Shown in pieces: positions 28,878 through 39,036 of a stretch of DNA of 64,000 nt. This DNA is from Aphelocoma coerulescens (lineage: Eukaryota > Chordata > Aves > Passeriformes > Corvidae): assembly GCF_041296385.1 (NCBI RefSeq), contig NC_091020.1, positions 28,910,001 to 28,974,000 of the forward strand, given 5' to 3'. Every line of letters begins with the position of its first letter. Position 1 is the stretch's first letter. The translations under genes were made by a program, and so were the position numbers. Below the pieces are notes generated by a model. It was given only the letters and a program-made list of their open reading frames with translations, was not told where the DNA came from and ran no database searches.

Positions 28878-29843
28878 TGTCAGAAATGCTTCTGCCTGAA
28901 TTAGGGTGCAAATGAGGCCATATGCCAAAGTCAGTAGTATGGGTTTTATTTAACAGTAAATGAGAGAGAGAGAGAGAGATAGAGAGCTAGAAAGAGAAAA
29001 AAATAGAAAAGAGAGGGGTAGACAGAGAGTGACAGAGACAGATGAGAAAACCTCAGCACTCCGAGGACAATGGCATTGTGTTGATGCTCTCCATCAGGAC
29101 TTCTTGGCCATAAAGGTTCCCTGAAAACATGGAGTTGAGGGGATTGACATACATTTGGGCCAGGTGGGAACGCCCAGGTAGCTGCCCGGGTGGGGGGCAA
29201 GTTTGACACAGTCTCTTGCAACAGACTCTGGATCTGTTGCATCCCTTTGCATCGCGTGCGCTGCTCTGCTGCAAGGCCTCAGCAATGAGTCTGGGGAGCG
29301 CTTTGGGGGTCTTTGATGGATTATGACACCTGCTCTGCTGCCCCTCGTGTGAATTTCCCATGGATGTGGCCTTCCCAGGGTGGGGGGTTTTAGAGCTGAG
29401 CCAGTTTGTGTGAGGGAGGATGGGTGTTCAGTGCCTCTGACCAGAGGTTACGCCACAGCCCCAAAACTCTCCTCCTCCCTTCTTGGTTGTGAGGGAGCGT
29501 GTGCAAACCTGGCCTCAGCAGATGAGCCTGTGGGCTATGGCCTCCCCAGGCTGAATCCAGGCCAAGCTGATTTTCAGGACAGCTTCTGCGTTTGGCTTTC
29601 TTGTGGGTACATTCTCCTCCCTTAGCCTTGTTTCCTTGTCCCTAGACCAGAGGTAACTGAACAACTAATATCACCTTTGTGGTATCTCAAGTTCTGTTAG
29701 GCAGCTTAAGTCACAGCCCAAAGCTGCAGTCAGGTGAAGGAGAGGTGGGCTTGGGTAGTCTCAGCCTCTTTATACAGTTTTGCCATAATGTGCAAAACTC
29801 CTTCATAACAATGTTTAAGTCATGACCCATAACATTTCTGACA
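28878..29843 (-). mobile_element. Solo LTR, spacer 5 (upstream of gene 4)
   Basis: Same LTR with type-A markers and TATAAA at 29774-29769. Confidence 0.65.
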
Positions 29844-29948
29844 ATCCTGATGTGCCCAGAGCCCCTGTGAGGCTTTGGACACAGTGCCACGTGACACCTC
29901 AAGCCCCACACCGCACAGCCCTGGCTTTGGAGGTTGGGCTATGCAGGG

Positions 29949-30686
29949 CAGGAGGAACTGGCCAGATGGACGCAGCTGGGGAGCTGTGGCCAGTGGCTCC
30001 ATGTCCAGGTGGAGGCTGGGGACGAGGGGTGTCCATCAGGGCTCTGGCCTTGGCCCTGGGGCTCTTGAATGGCTTCGCCAGTGACACGGAGAGTGGACGG
30101 AGCTCCCCCTCAGCACGGGGTTTGCAGGGGACAGGAAGCTGAGTGGGGCAGGGGCTGAGGAGAAGGACTTGGGGGTGCTGATGGAGGAGAAGCTCAGCGT
30201 GAGCCAGCAATCTGTGCTGCCAGCCCAAAAAGGCACCCATGGGCTGAGCTGCGTGGAAAGGAGCAAAGAGCTGCAGGTCAAGGGAGGTAATTGTGGCCCT
30301 CTAGTCCATTTTTTGAGATCCCACGTGGAGCACACTAGATCTTTGTCTGGGGGCCCCCAGGATAGGAAGGGTTTGGACCTGCTTGAATGAGTTCAGAGGA
30401 GAGCGACTGAGGTCCTCAGAGGGTTGGGGAACCTCTGCTTTGAAGACAGTCTGGACAGAGAATGTGTTCCAGAGAGAGATGCCTCTGCCTGAATTCAGGC
30501 GCAAATGAGACCATATGATGACAACATACGGATTTTATTTAATGTGGATTTTATTTAACAAGAAATGTGAAGGAGGAAGAAAAATAGGAGCTATTTCTTT
30601 CAGTCTCAGAGAGAGCAGAAGAGAATCTGTTGGAACTAGATGACCTTTGAGGTCCTTCCCAAACGAAACCATTCGGTGATGCTAGA
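29949..30686 (+). mobile_element. CR1 relic with LTR fragment, spacer 5
   Basis: CR1 reverse-transcriptase piece, opposite-strand LTR fragment (about 30473-30569) and CR1 tail (about 30627-30686). Confidence 0.75.
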
Positions 30687-30722
30687 GTATGTGTAGATGT
30701 GTATTTTAACTTGATATTGTTG

Positions 30723-30754
<32 letters not shown>

Positions 30755-31303
30755 ATTTTCTACTACTATTTCATCTTCATCTTCTTCTTCTTATCCCTAT
30801 TCTTCTTCTTTTTCTTCTTAGTGTTTACTTCTACTATTTCTTCTTCTGTATCAACTTATCCTTAGTCCTTATTTTTATTCTTATCCTTATTTTTATTCTC
30901 ATTCTTATTCTTCTTTCTCCTATTCTTGTTTAAATTGTTATTCCTTTTCCTATTCTTCTCCTTATTTATTTTTATTTTTCTTCTTATTATTCTTATTCCT
31001 TTTCCTGTTCATATTCTTTTTCTCATTCTTATTCCTTTTTTTTCCAATTTTCTTATTCTAAAACCTTTAATTATTCCTATTCTTCTTCTTCTTTTTTCTT
31101 CTTCTATTCCTATTATTATTCTTACTCTTTTTTTCTTGTTCTTATGCTTAATTCTTTTTCTCGTTTACTACTACTATTTCTTCAACTTCTTCATCTTCTT
31201 TATATTATTACTAGTCCTATTTTTTCTTTTTGTGGGTTTTTTTGTGTTTTGTGTTGTTTTTTGTTGGTTTGTTTTTTTTTTTTTCACTACTGCTATTATT
31301 TCT
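30723..31303. repeat. (TAC)n and polypyrimidine tract, spacer 5
   Basis: Full-length 581-bp version, as in spacers 1-3. No gene is supported. Confidence 0.9.
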
Positions 31304-31435
31304 TAAAGCCAACTTCCCTCTGTTTTGGAAGAATTGTTTGGTGAAGTCGTGCAGTGGAGTCCTGGGAGCAACACCTCCTGTCTGTGGCCATTCCTCATGG
31401 ATAAAATCCCAAAGGATCAGCATGTAGTCCTTTCA

Positions 31436-31686
31436 GGATGAGAGGAAATGGCCTTGGATTCCAGCAGGGGAGGTTCAGATTAAATATTCCAAACAACTTT
31501 TCCCTGACAGAGTGGTCAGGAATTGATTGCAAGAAGTTGCTCAGGGAGGTGGTAGAGTCACTGTCTCTGGAAGTGTTCAAGTATTGTCTGGATGTGGCAC
31601 TTGGGGACATGGTTTCAGGGTGATGATGGTGGTGCCAGGCTGAGGGTGGGACTGGATGACTTTCAAGGTCTCTTCCCACGCTGATG
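31436..31686 (+). mobile_element. CR1 3' end fragment downstream of gene 5
   Basis: CR1 3' region with TGACAGAGTGG, 248 bp past the gene 5 stop. Confidence 0.85.
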
Positions 31687-31933
31687 AGCCTCTGGCCTTC
31701 ACCGCTGAGCCACGTGGCACCGAGTGTCCCGCATGGATACTGGTTTGAGGCTGGCCACACGGGTAATATTTGCCCTTGGGGAGCGTGGCTTGGGATGCTC
31801 CCAAGCAGCCGGGGATTGCTGAGGCTGCAGGGACATGTCCAGGCAAAGGCAGCCCGTGTGGCTCCCCCAGGACGTAGGGCAGGCTGCCGGCCAGCTGCCG
31901 TGCAGGGGGCCCGGGCTGGCGCCGGCCGCAGCC

Positions 31934-34900
31934 CTAATCCTCGGGCTGTGGCGCCAGGCAGGGGCAGCGGAACAGGCTGCGCAGCATCTGCAGCGCCCGC
32001 CCGAGGCGGGAGGGGCGTTTCTTGCGGGGACCCAGCTGCTGGCTGAGGGCCTGGGCTCCCAGGAGGGGAGGCGAGGCACAGAGCGGCACTTGGGGGCACG
32101 GCTCAGATGGCCCGTGCTCAACCCAGGCCTCGCGAGGGGCAGGCACTGGGAGCCTGCCTCCTGCCAAACCTCCCAGCTCTCTGTCTTCTTCACGGAGCTC
32201 CAGGAGGCTCACTCCATCCCACTCGTCCTCCTCCCGCGGCAAGGCCTTGTCCCCCACGTTCTGTTCCCAGCTGTCCTGCATCAGGTCGCGGTCACTGTCA
32301 TTTTCCCAGCTGGACTGAGCTGAAGGTCTCTTGCCGTTCCCTTTGGAAAGCTCCTGGCCAACGGAGTCTTCCTCTTCAGAAAGCTCCTGGCCAATGGACT
32401 CTTCCCAATCAGACAGTTCTTGGTAGCTACCGACATCTCCATGGGACAGCTCATGTTCACTGTATTCCTCCCAGTGAGAGAAATTTTGGGAGCTACCGAC
32501 TTGTCCTTGAGAAAGGCCTTGTTCTGTGCCTTCTTCCCAGTCAGAAACTTCTATGTAGCTGCTGGCTTCTCCTAGGGACAGCTCGTCCGCAGTGGATTCA
32601 TCCCAGTCGGAGAGCTCGTGGTAGCTACCGGCTTCTTCTGGGGAGATCTCCTGCTCAATGCAGGCTTCCCCTTGGAGCCCTTCCTGGTCATTGGTGGTTT
32701 CTTCCAGGGACAGCTCGTCCCCCGTGGATTCATCCCAGTCGGAGAGCTCGTGGTAGCTACCGGCTTCTTCTGGGGAGAGCTCCTGCTCAATGCAGGCTTC
32801 CCCTTGGAGCCCTTCCTGGTCATTGGTGGTTTCTTCCAGGGACAGCTCGTCCCCCGTGGATTCATCCCAGTCGGAGAGCTCGTGGTAGCTACCGGCTTCT
32901 TCTGGGGAGAGCTCCTCCTCAATGCAGGCTTCCCCTTGGAGCCCTTCCTGGTCATTGGTGGTTTCTTCCAGGGACAGCTCGTCCCCCGTGGATTCATCCC
33001 AGTCGGAGAGCTCGTGGTAGCTACTGGCTTCTTCTGGGGAGATCTCCTGCTCAATGCAGGCTTCCCCTTGGAATACATTCTGGTCGTTTCTGGCTTCTTC
33101 CAGGGACAGCTCGTCCCCCGTGGATTCATCCCAGTCGGAGAGCTCGTGGTAGCTACCGGCTTCTTCTGGGGAGAGCTCCTGCTCCATACAGGCTTCCCCT
33201 TGGACCACATCCTGGTCGTTGCTGGCATATCCAGGGGACACATCCTGCTCAATGCAGGCTTCCCCTTGGAACACGTCTTGGTTGTTCCTGTCTTCTTCTT
33301 GGGACAGCTCCTGCTCAATGCAGGCTTCTCCTTGGAGCCCTTCCTGGTCGTTTCTGGCTTCTTCCAGGGACAGTTCCTGCTCAATGCAGGCTTCCCCTTG
33401 GAGCCCTTCCTGGTTATTGGTGGCTTCTTCCAGGGACAGTTCCTGCTCAATACAGGCTTCCCCTTGGACTGCATCCTGGTCGTTGCTGGCATATCCAGGG
33501 AACACGTCCTGCTCAATGCAGGCTTCCCCTTGGACCACATCCTGGTCGTTGCTGGCATATCCAGGGGACACATCCTGCTCAATGCAGGCTTCCCCTTGGA
33601 ACACATCCTGGTTGTTCCTGTCTTCTTCTTGGGACAGCTCCTGCTCAATGCAGGCTTCCCCTTGGAACTCATCCTCGTCGTGGCCGGCATATCCAGGGGG
33701 CAGCTCCTGCTCAATGCAGGCTTCCCCTTGGAACACATCCTGGTTGTTGCTGGCATGTCCAGGGGGCAGCTCCTGCTCAATGCAGGCTTCCTCTTGGAGC
33801 CCTTCCTGGTCGTTTCTGGCTTCTTCCAGGGTCAGTTCCTGCTCAATGCAGGCTTCTCCTTGGAGCCCTTTCTGGTCATTGGTGGCTTCTTCCAGGGACA
33901 GTTCCTGCTCAATGCAGGCTTCCTCTTGGAACACATCCTGGTTGTTGCTGGCATATCCTGGGGACAGCTCCTGCTTAATGCAGGCTTCCTTTTGGAGCCC
34001 TTTCTGGTCATTTCTGGCTTCTTCCAGGGTCAGTTCCTGCTCAATGCAGGCTTCCCCTTGGAATACATCTTGGTCGTTGCTGGCATGTCCAGGGGGTAGC
34101 TCCTGCTCAATGCAGGCTTCCCCTTGGAACGCATCCTGGCCATTGGTGGCTTCTTCTCGGGACAGCTCCTGCTCAATGCAGGCTTCCTCTTTGGGGCCTT
34201 CCTGGTCGTTGTTGGTTTCTCCTTGAGACAGCTCTGTGTGTTCCTCATCCTCGCACTGAGAAAGCTCAAGCTCCCCAGCCGAGTCCCTGTCCTCAGTCTC
34301 TTTGTCTGCCAGGAGTGAGCCCCTGTCTGCCTCCTCCTGCTGCTCACTGAGGGCTTGGGCTCCCAGTGGGCTGGGCGAGGGGCTGGCGGTGCAGCAGGGG
34401 CTGTGCAGGGCAGAGATGGGGCTCTGTCGCTTTTGTTCTGGAGCAGCCGCTTCTAGTTCTGCAGCCGTGCTTTGCTCCAGGTCCCTCTGTTCCTCTGGCT
34501 GCTGGATTGATGCCTGGACCTCAAGCACGGCCTCTCGCACCACCTCATGGCTGATGTGCCATGCCAAGTCCAGCAGAGCCTGGCTGTAGCCTGGGGGGCT
34601 GCGTGGAGCAGGGACTGGGCTCTCTGTCGCTGCCGATGGCACCTCCTCCCTGAGGCCAGGAGAACCTGGTGCCTTTTCCACCTCGGCAGGCAGAGGCTCG
34701 GGGGGCTGCTCCTCCTCAGCAGCTGCAGCTGGAGCAGCAGCGGCTGCCAGCTCATCGTCTGTGGGACTCGCTGGGGCAGGAGAGGCGCCGGGCAGCTCAC
34801 GGGCTGCCTCTCCTGCCACCTGGGTGCTCACGCTGCTGGGAGAGGCGGGCCCCTCCTGGGCATCCTCATCCTTCTCTGGGTACGAGGGTTTGTCCCAGGT

Positions 34901-35830
34901 CTTGCAACTGACACCTTCTGCCCATTGGGGCAGCCCCTGGCTGCTGACACTTCCTTCCCACTGGGGCAGCTTTTGGTCACTCCTGTCTTTTTCCCACTGG
35001 GGTAGCTCCTGGACACTGTAGTCTTTTCCTTGTGATAAGTCCTGGTCCTTGTTGTCTGGCACTTGGGGCAACTCTGCGTGTCTCTTGTCTCCTTCCCATT
35101 GGTACGTGTGCAGGTGGCCTGGCATATCTTCTGCCAAAGGAGACAGTTCCTGGTGTCCCTCCCCTTCCCACTGGGACAGCTCTTGGCATGACAGGTCTTC
35201 TTCCCACTGGGACAATTCTTGGCATATCTCATCCTCTTCCTCCCATGGGCACAGCTCCTGGACTGTCACGCTTTCTTCCCAGTTGTACAGCTCTTGCTGT
35301 GTGCCACGCCCCCACTGGACTTTCTCGCCTACCTCCCTCTGATGCAAATCTTGGTGTGTCACAACTCCCCATGGGGAAACTTCCTGGGTCGTCTCTTCTT
35401 CTTGCCCTTGGTAAAACTCTTGGATTGTCACTTCTTCCCAGAGGCAAGGTTCTGGGCTGCTAATGCCTCCCCACTGGGAAAGCTCTTGATCCGAGTCGTA
35501 TTCCCACTCTTTGTCCATGTTGACAAAGGCCCCCTCCTCCTCAGCGTCCGACAGGGGCAGGCCTGAGCCGCCGCCTGCCCCCAGCCACTGCCCACTGAGG
35601 GCCTGGTCTTGCAGCCAGCCGGGCAAGGGGCTGGGGTGCTGTGAGTTGGGCTTCACCTTGTCCTCCTTCGCGTCTGACGTTGTGCGGCGCACAGGGATCC
35701 CGGGAGCTGCTTCCTCCTGCGAGAGCGGCTCTGGCGGGACTGGGCTCCCCAGGGCTCTGCGTCCCTTAGATACCCCCTGGCAGGGCAGGGCGGGGCTCCA
35801 CCGTGTCACAAAGGCCTCCGGGCACCACAA
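31934..35830 (-). CDS. Acidic 22-residue-repeat protein (copy 5)
   Basis: Complete 1298-codon frame. First ATG at 35518, possible acceptor near 35777, repeats at 32381-34228. Its translation agrees with copy 3 at every marker checked (Glu275, Pro546, Thr904, Ser936, Val1095, Gln1281), and I found no residue difference by eye. Copies 3 and 5 are therefore the most similar pair although copy 4 lies between them, which is the main evidence for a two-unit duplication. Function unknown. Confidence 0.72.
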   Translation of the reverse strand: MWCPEAFVTRWSPALPCQGVSKGRRALGSPVPPEPLSQEEAAPGIPVRRTTSDAKEDKVKPNSQHPSPLPGWLQDQALSGQWLGAGGGSGLPLSDAEEEGAFVNMDKEWEYDSDQELSQWGGISSPEPCLWEEVTIQEFYQGQEEETTQEVSPWGVVTHQDLHQREVGEKVQWGRGTQQELYNWEESVTVQELCPWEEEDEICQELSQWEEDLSCQELSQWEGEGHQELSPLAEDMPGHLHTYQWEGDKRHAELPQVPDNKDQDLSQGKDYSVQELPQWEKDRSDQKLPQWEGSVSSQGLPQWAEGVSCKTWDKPSYPEKDEDAQEGPASPSSVSTQVAGEAARELPGASPAPASPTDDELAAAAAPAAAAEEEQPPEPLPAEVEKAPGSPGLREEVPSAATESPVPAPRSPPGYSQALLDLAWHISHEVVREAVLEVQASIQQPEEQRDLEQSTAAELEAAAPEQKRQSPISALHSPCCTASPSPSPLGAQALSEQQEEADRGSLLADKETEDRDSAGELELSQCEDEEHTELSQGETNNDQEGPKEEACIEQELSREEATNGQDAFQGEACIEQELPPGHASNDQDVFQGEACIEQELTLEEARNDQKGLQKEACIKQELSPGYASNNQDVFQEEACIEQELSLEEATNDQKGLQGEACIEQELTLEEARNDQEGLQEEACIEQELPPGHASNNQDVFQGEACIEQELPPGYAGHDEDEFQGEACIEQELSQEEDRNNQDVFQGEACIEQDVSPGYASNDQDVVQGEACIEQDVFPGYASNDQDAVQGEACIEQELSLEEATNNQEGLQGEACIEQELSLEEARNDQEGLQGEACIEQELSQEEDRNNQDVFQGEACIEQDVSPGYASNDQDVVQGEACMEQELSPEEAGSYHELSDWDESTGDELSLEEARNDQNVFQGEACIEQEISPEEASSYHELSDWDESTGDELSLEETTNDQEGLQGEACIEEELSPEEAGSYHELSDWDESTGDELSLEETTNDQEGLQGEACIEQELSPEEAGSYHELSDWDESTGDELSLEETTNDQEGLQGEACIEQEISPEEAGSYHELSDWDESTADELSLGEASSYIEVSDWEEGTEQGLSQGQVGSSQNFSHWEEYSEHELSHGDVGSYQELSDWEESIGQELSEEEDSVGQELSKGNGKRPSAQSSWENDSDRDLMQDSWEQNVGDKALPREEDEWDGVSLLELREEDRELGGLAGGRLPVPAPREAWVEHGPSEPCPQVPLCASPPLLGAQALSQQLGPRKKRPSRLGRALQMLRSLFRCPCLAPQPED

Positions 35831-35984
35831 TGTCCCGCATCATCCAGGGCCCTGACACAAGGCGCCTGTGTCACAAAGGGCCACACCTGGCACCCTTCTG
35901 ACAGCTGAAGCCACTGGAAGGGGCATGGAGCAGCCCCCAGGCTTGCGGGCTTCTAGACCTTTCTTATGATGCCATCATTAAAAT

Positions 35985-36950
35985 TGTCAGAAATGCTTCT
36001 GCCTGAATTAGGGTGCAAATGAGGCCATATGCCAAAGTCAGTAGTATGGGTTTTATTTAACAGTAAATGAGAGAGAGAGAGAGAGATAGAGAGCTAGAAA
36101 GAGAAAAAAATAGAAAAGAGAGGGGTAGACAGAGAGTGACAGAGACAGATGAGAAAACCTCAGCACTCCGAGGACAATGGCATTGTGTTGATGCTCTCCA
36201 TCAGGACTTCTTGGCCATAAAGGTTCCCTGAAAACATGGAGTTGAGGGGATTGACATACATTTGGGCCAGGTGGGAACGCCCAGGTAGCTGCCCGGGTGG
36301 GGGGCAAGTTTGACACAGTCTCTTGCAACAGACTCTGGATCTGTTGCATCCCTTTGCATCGCGTGCGCTGCTCTGCTGCAAGGCCTCAGCAATGAGTCTG
36401 GGGAGCGCTTTGGGGGTCTTTGATGGATTATGACACCTGCTCGGCTGCCCCTCGTGTGAATTTCCCATGGATGTGGCCTTCCCAGGGTGGGGGGTTTTAG
36501 AGCTGAGCCAGTTTGTGTGAGGGAGGATGGGTGTTCAGTGCCTCTGACCAGAGGTTACGCCACAGCCCCAAAACTCTCCTCCTCCCTTCTTGGTTGTGAG
36601 GGAGTGTGTGCAAACCTGGCCTCAGCAGATGAGCCTGTGGGCTATGGCCTCCCCAGGCTGAATCCAGGCCAAGCTGATTTTCAGGACAGCTTCTGCGTTT
36701 GGCTTTCTTGTGGGTACATTCTCCTCCCTTAGCCTTGTTTCCTTGTCCCTAGACCAGAGGTAACTGAACAACTAATATCACCTTTGTGGTATCTCAAGTT
36801 CTGTTAGGCAGCTTAAGTCGCAGCCCAAAGCTGCAGTCAGGTGAAGGAGAGGTGGGCTTGGGTAGTCTCAGCCTCTTTATACAGTTTTGCCATAATGTGC
36901 AAAACTCCTTCATAACAATGTTTAAGTCATGACCCATAACATTTCTGACA
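35985..36950 (-). mobile_element. Solo LTR, spacer 6 (upstream of gene 5)
   Basis: Same LTR, type-B markers, TATAAA at 36881-36876, with the private T near 36600 also found in spacer 4. Confidence 0.65.
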
Positions 36951-37055
36951 ATCCTGATGTGCCCAGAGCCCCTGTGAGGCTTTGGACACAGTGCCACGTG
37001 ACACCTCAAGCCCCACACCGCACAGCCCTGGCTTTGGAGGTTGGGCTATGCAGGG

Positions 37056-37793
37056 CAGGAGGAACTGGCCAGATGGACGCAGCTGGGGAGCTGTGGCCAG
37101 TGGCTCCATGTCCAGGTGGAGGCTGGGGACGAGGGGTGTCCATCAGGGCTCTGGCCTTGGCCCTGGGGCTCTTGAATGGCTTCGCCAGTGACACGGAGAG
37201 TGGACGGAGCTCCCCCTCAGCACGGGGTTTGCAGGGGACAGGAAGCTGAGTGGGGCAGGGGCTGAGGAGAAGGACTTGGGGGTGCTGATGGAGGAGAAGC
37301 TCAGCGTGAGCCAGCAATCTGTGCTGCCAGCCCAAAAAGGCACCCATGGGCTGAGCTGCGTGGAAAGGAGCAAAGAGCTGCAGGTCAAGGGAGGTAATTG
37401 TGGCCCTCTAGTCCATTTTTTGAGATCCCACGTGGAGCACACTAGATCTTTGTCTGGGGGCCCCCAGGATAGGAAGGGTTTGGACCTGCTTGAATGAGTT
37501 CAGAGGAGAGCGACTGAGGTCCTCAGAGGGTTGGGGAACCTCTGCTTTGAAGACAGTCTGGACAGAGAATGTGTTCCAGAGAGAGATGCCTCTGCCTGAA
37601 TTCAGGCGCAAATGAGACCATATGATGACAACATACGGATTTTATTTAATGTGGATTTTATTTAACAAGAAATGTGAAGGAGGAAGAAAAATAGGAGCTA
37701 TTTCTTTCAGTCTCAGAGAGAGCAGAAGAGAATCTGTTGGAACTAGATGACCTTTGAGGTCCTTCCCAAACGAAACCATTCGGTGATGCTAGA
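37056..37793 (+). mobile_element. CR1 relic with LTR fragment, spacer 6
   Basis: CR1 reverse-transcriptase piece, opposite-strand LTR fragment (about 37580-37676) and CR1 tail (about 37734-37793). Confidence 0.75.
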
Positions 37794-37829
37794 GTATGTG
37801 TAGATGTGTATTTTAACTTGATATTGTTG

Positions 37830-37861
<32 letters not shown>

Positions 37862-38406
37862 ATTTTCTACTACTATTTCATCTTCATCTTCTTCTTCTTA
37901 TCCCTATTCTTCTTCTTTTTCTTCTTAGTGTTTACTTCTACTATTTCTTCTTCTGTATCAACTTATCCTTAGTCCTTATTTTTATTCTTATCCTTATTTT
38001 TATTCTCATTCTTATTCTTCTTTCTCCTATTCTTGTTTAAATTGTTATTCCTTTTCCTATTCTTCTCCTTATTTATTTTTATTTTTCTTCTTATTATTCT
38101 TATTCCTTTTCCTGTTCATATTCTTTTTCTCATTCTTATTCCTTTTTTTTCCAATTTTCTTATTCTAAAACCTTTAATTATTCCTATTCTTCTTCTTTTT
38201 TCTTCTTCTATTCCTATTATTATTCTTACTCTTTTTTTCTTGTTCTTATGCTTAATTCTTTTTCTCGTTTACTACTACTATTTCTTCAACTTCTTCATCT
38301 TCTTTATATTATTACTAGTCCTATTTTTTCTTTTTGTGGGTTTTTTGTGTTTTGTGTTGTTTTTTGTTGGTTTGTTTTTTTTTTTTTCACTACTGCTATT
38401 ATTTCT
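37830..38406. repeat. (TAC)n and polypyrimidine tract, spacer 6 (4 bp shorter)
   Basis: Carries the same TTC and T losses as spacer 4, supporting common descent of these two spacers. Confidence 0.9.
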
Positions 38407-38538
38407 TAAAGCCAACTTCCCTCTGTTTTGGAAGAATTGTTTGGTGAAGTCGTGCAGTGGAGTCCTGGGAGCAACACCTCCTGTCTGTGGCCATTCCTCA
38501 TGGATAAAATCCCAAAGGATCAGCATGTAGTCCTTTCA

Positions 38539-38789
38539 GGATGAGAGGAAATGGCCTTGGATTCCAGCAGGGGAGGTTCAGATTAAATATTCCAAACAAC
38601 TTTTCCCTGACAGAGTGGTCAGGAATTGATTGCAAGAAGTTGCTCAGGGAGGTGGTAGAGTCACTGTCTCTGGAAGTGTTCAAGTATTGTCTGGATGTGG
38701 CACTTGGGGACATGGTTTCAGGGTGATGATGGTGGTGCCAGGCTGAGGGTGGGACTGGATGACTTTCAAGGTCTCTTCCCACGCTGATG
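38539..38789 (+). mobile_element. CR1 3' end fragment downstream of gene 6
   Basis: CR1 3' region with TGACAGAGTGG, 248 bp past the gene 6 stop. Confidence 0.85.
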
Positions 38790-39036
38790 AGCCTCTGGCC
38801 TTCACCGCTGAGCCACGTGGCACCGAGTGTCCCGCATGGATACTGGTTTGAGGCTGGCCACACGGGTAATATTTGCCCTTGGGGAGCGTGGCTTGGGATG
38901 CTCCCAAGCAGCCGGGGATTGCTGAGGCTGCAGGGACATGTCCAGGCAAAGGCAGCCCGTGTGGCTCCCCCAGGACGTAGGGCAGGCTGCCGGCCAGCTG
39001 CCGTGCAGGGGGCCCGGGCTGGCGCCGGCCGCAGCC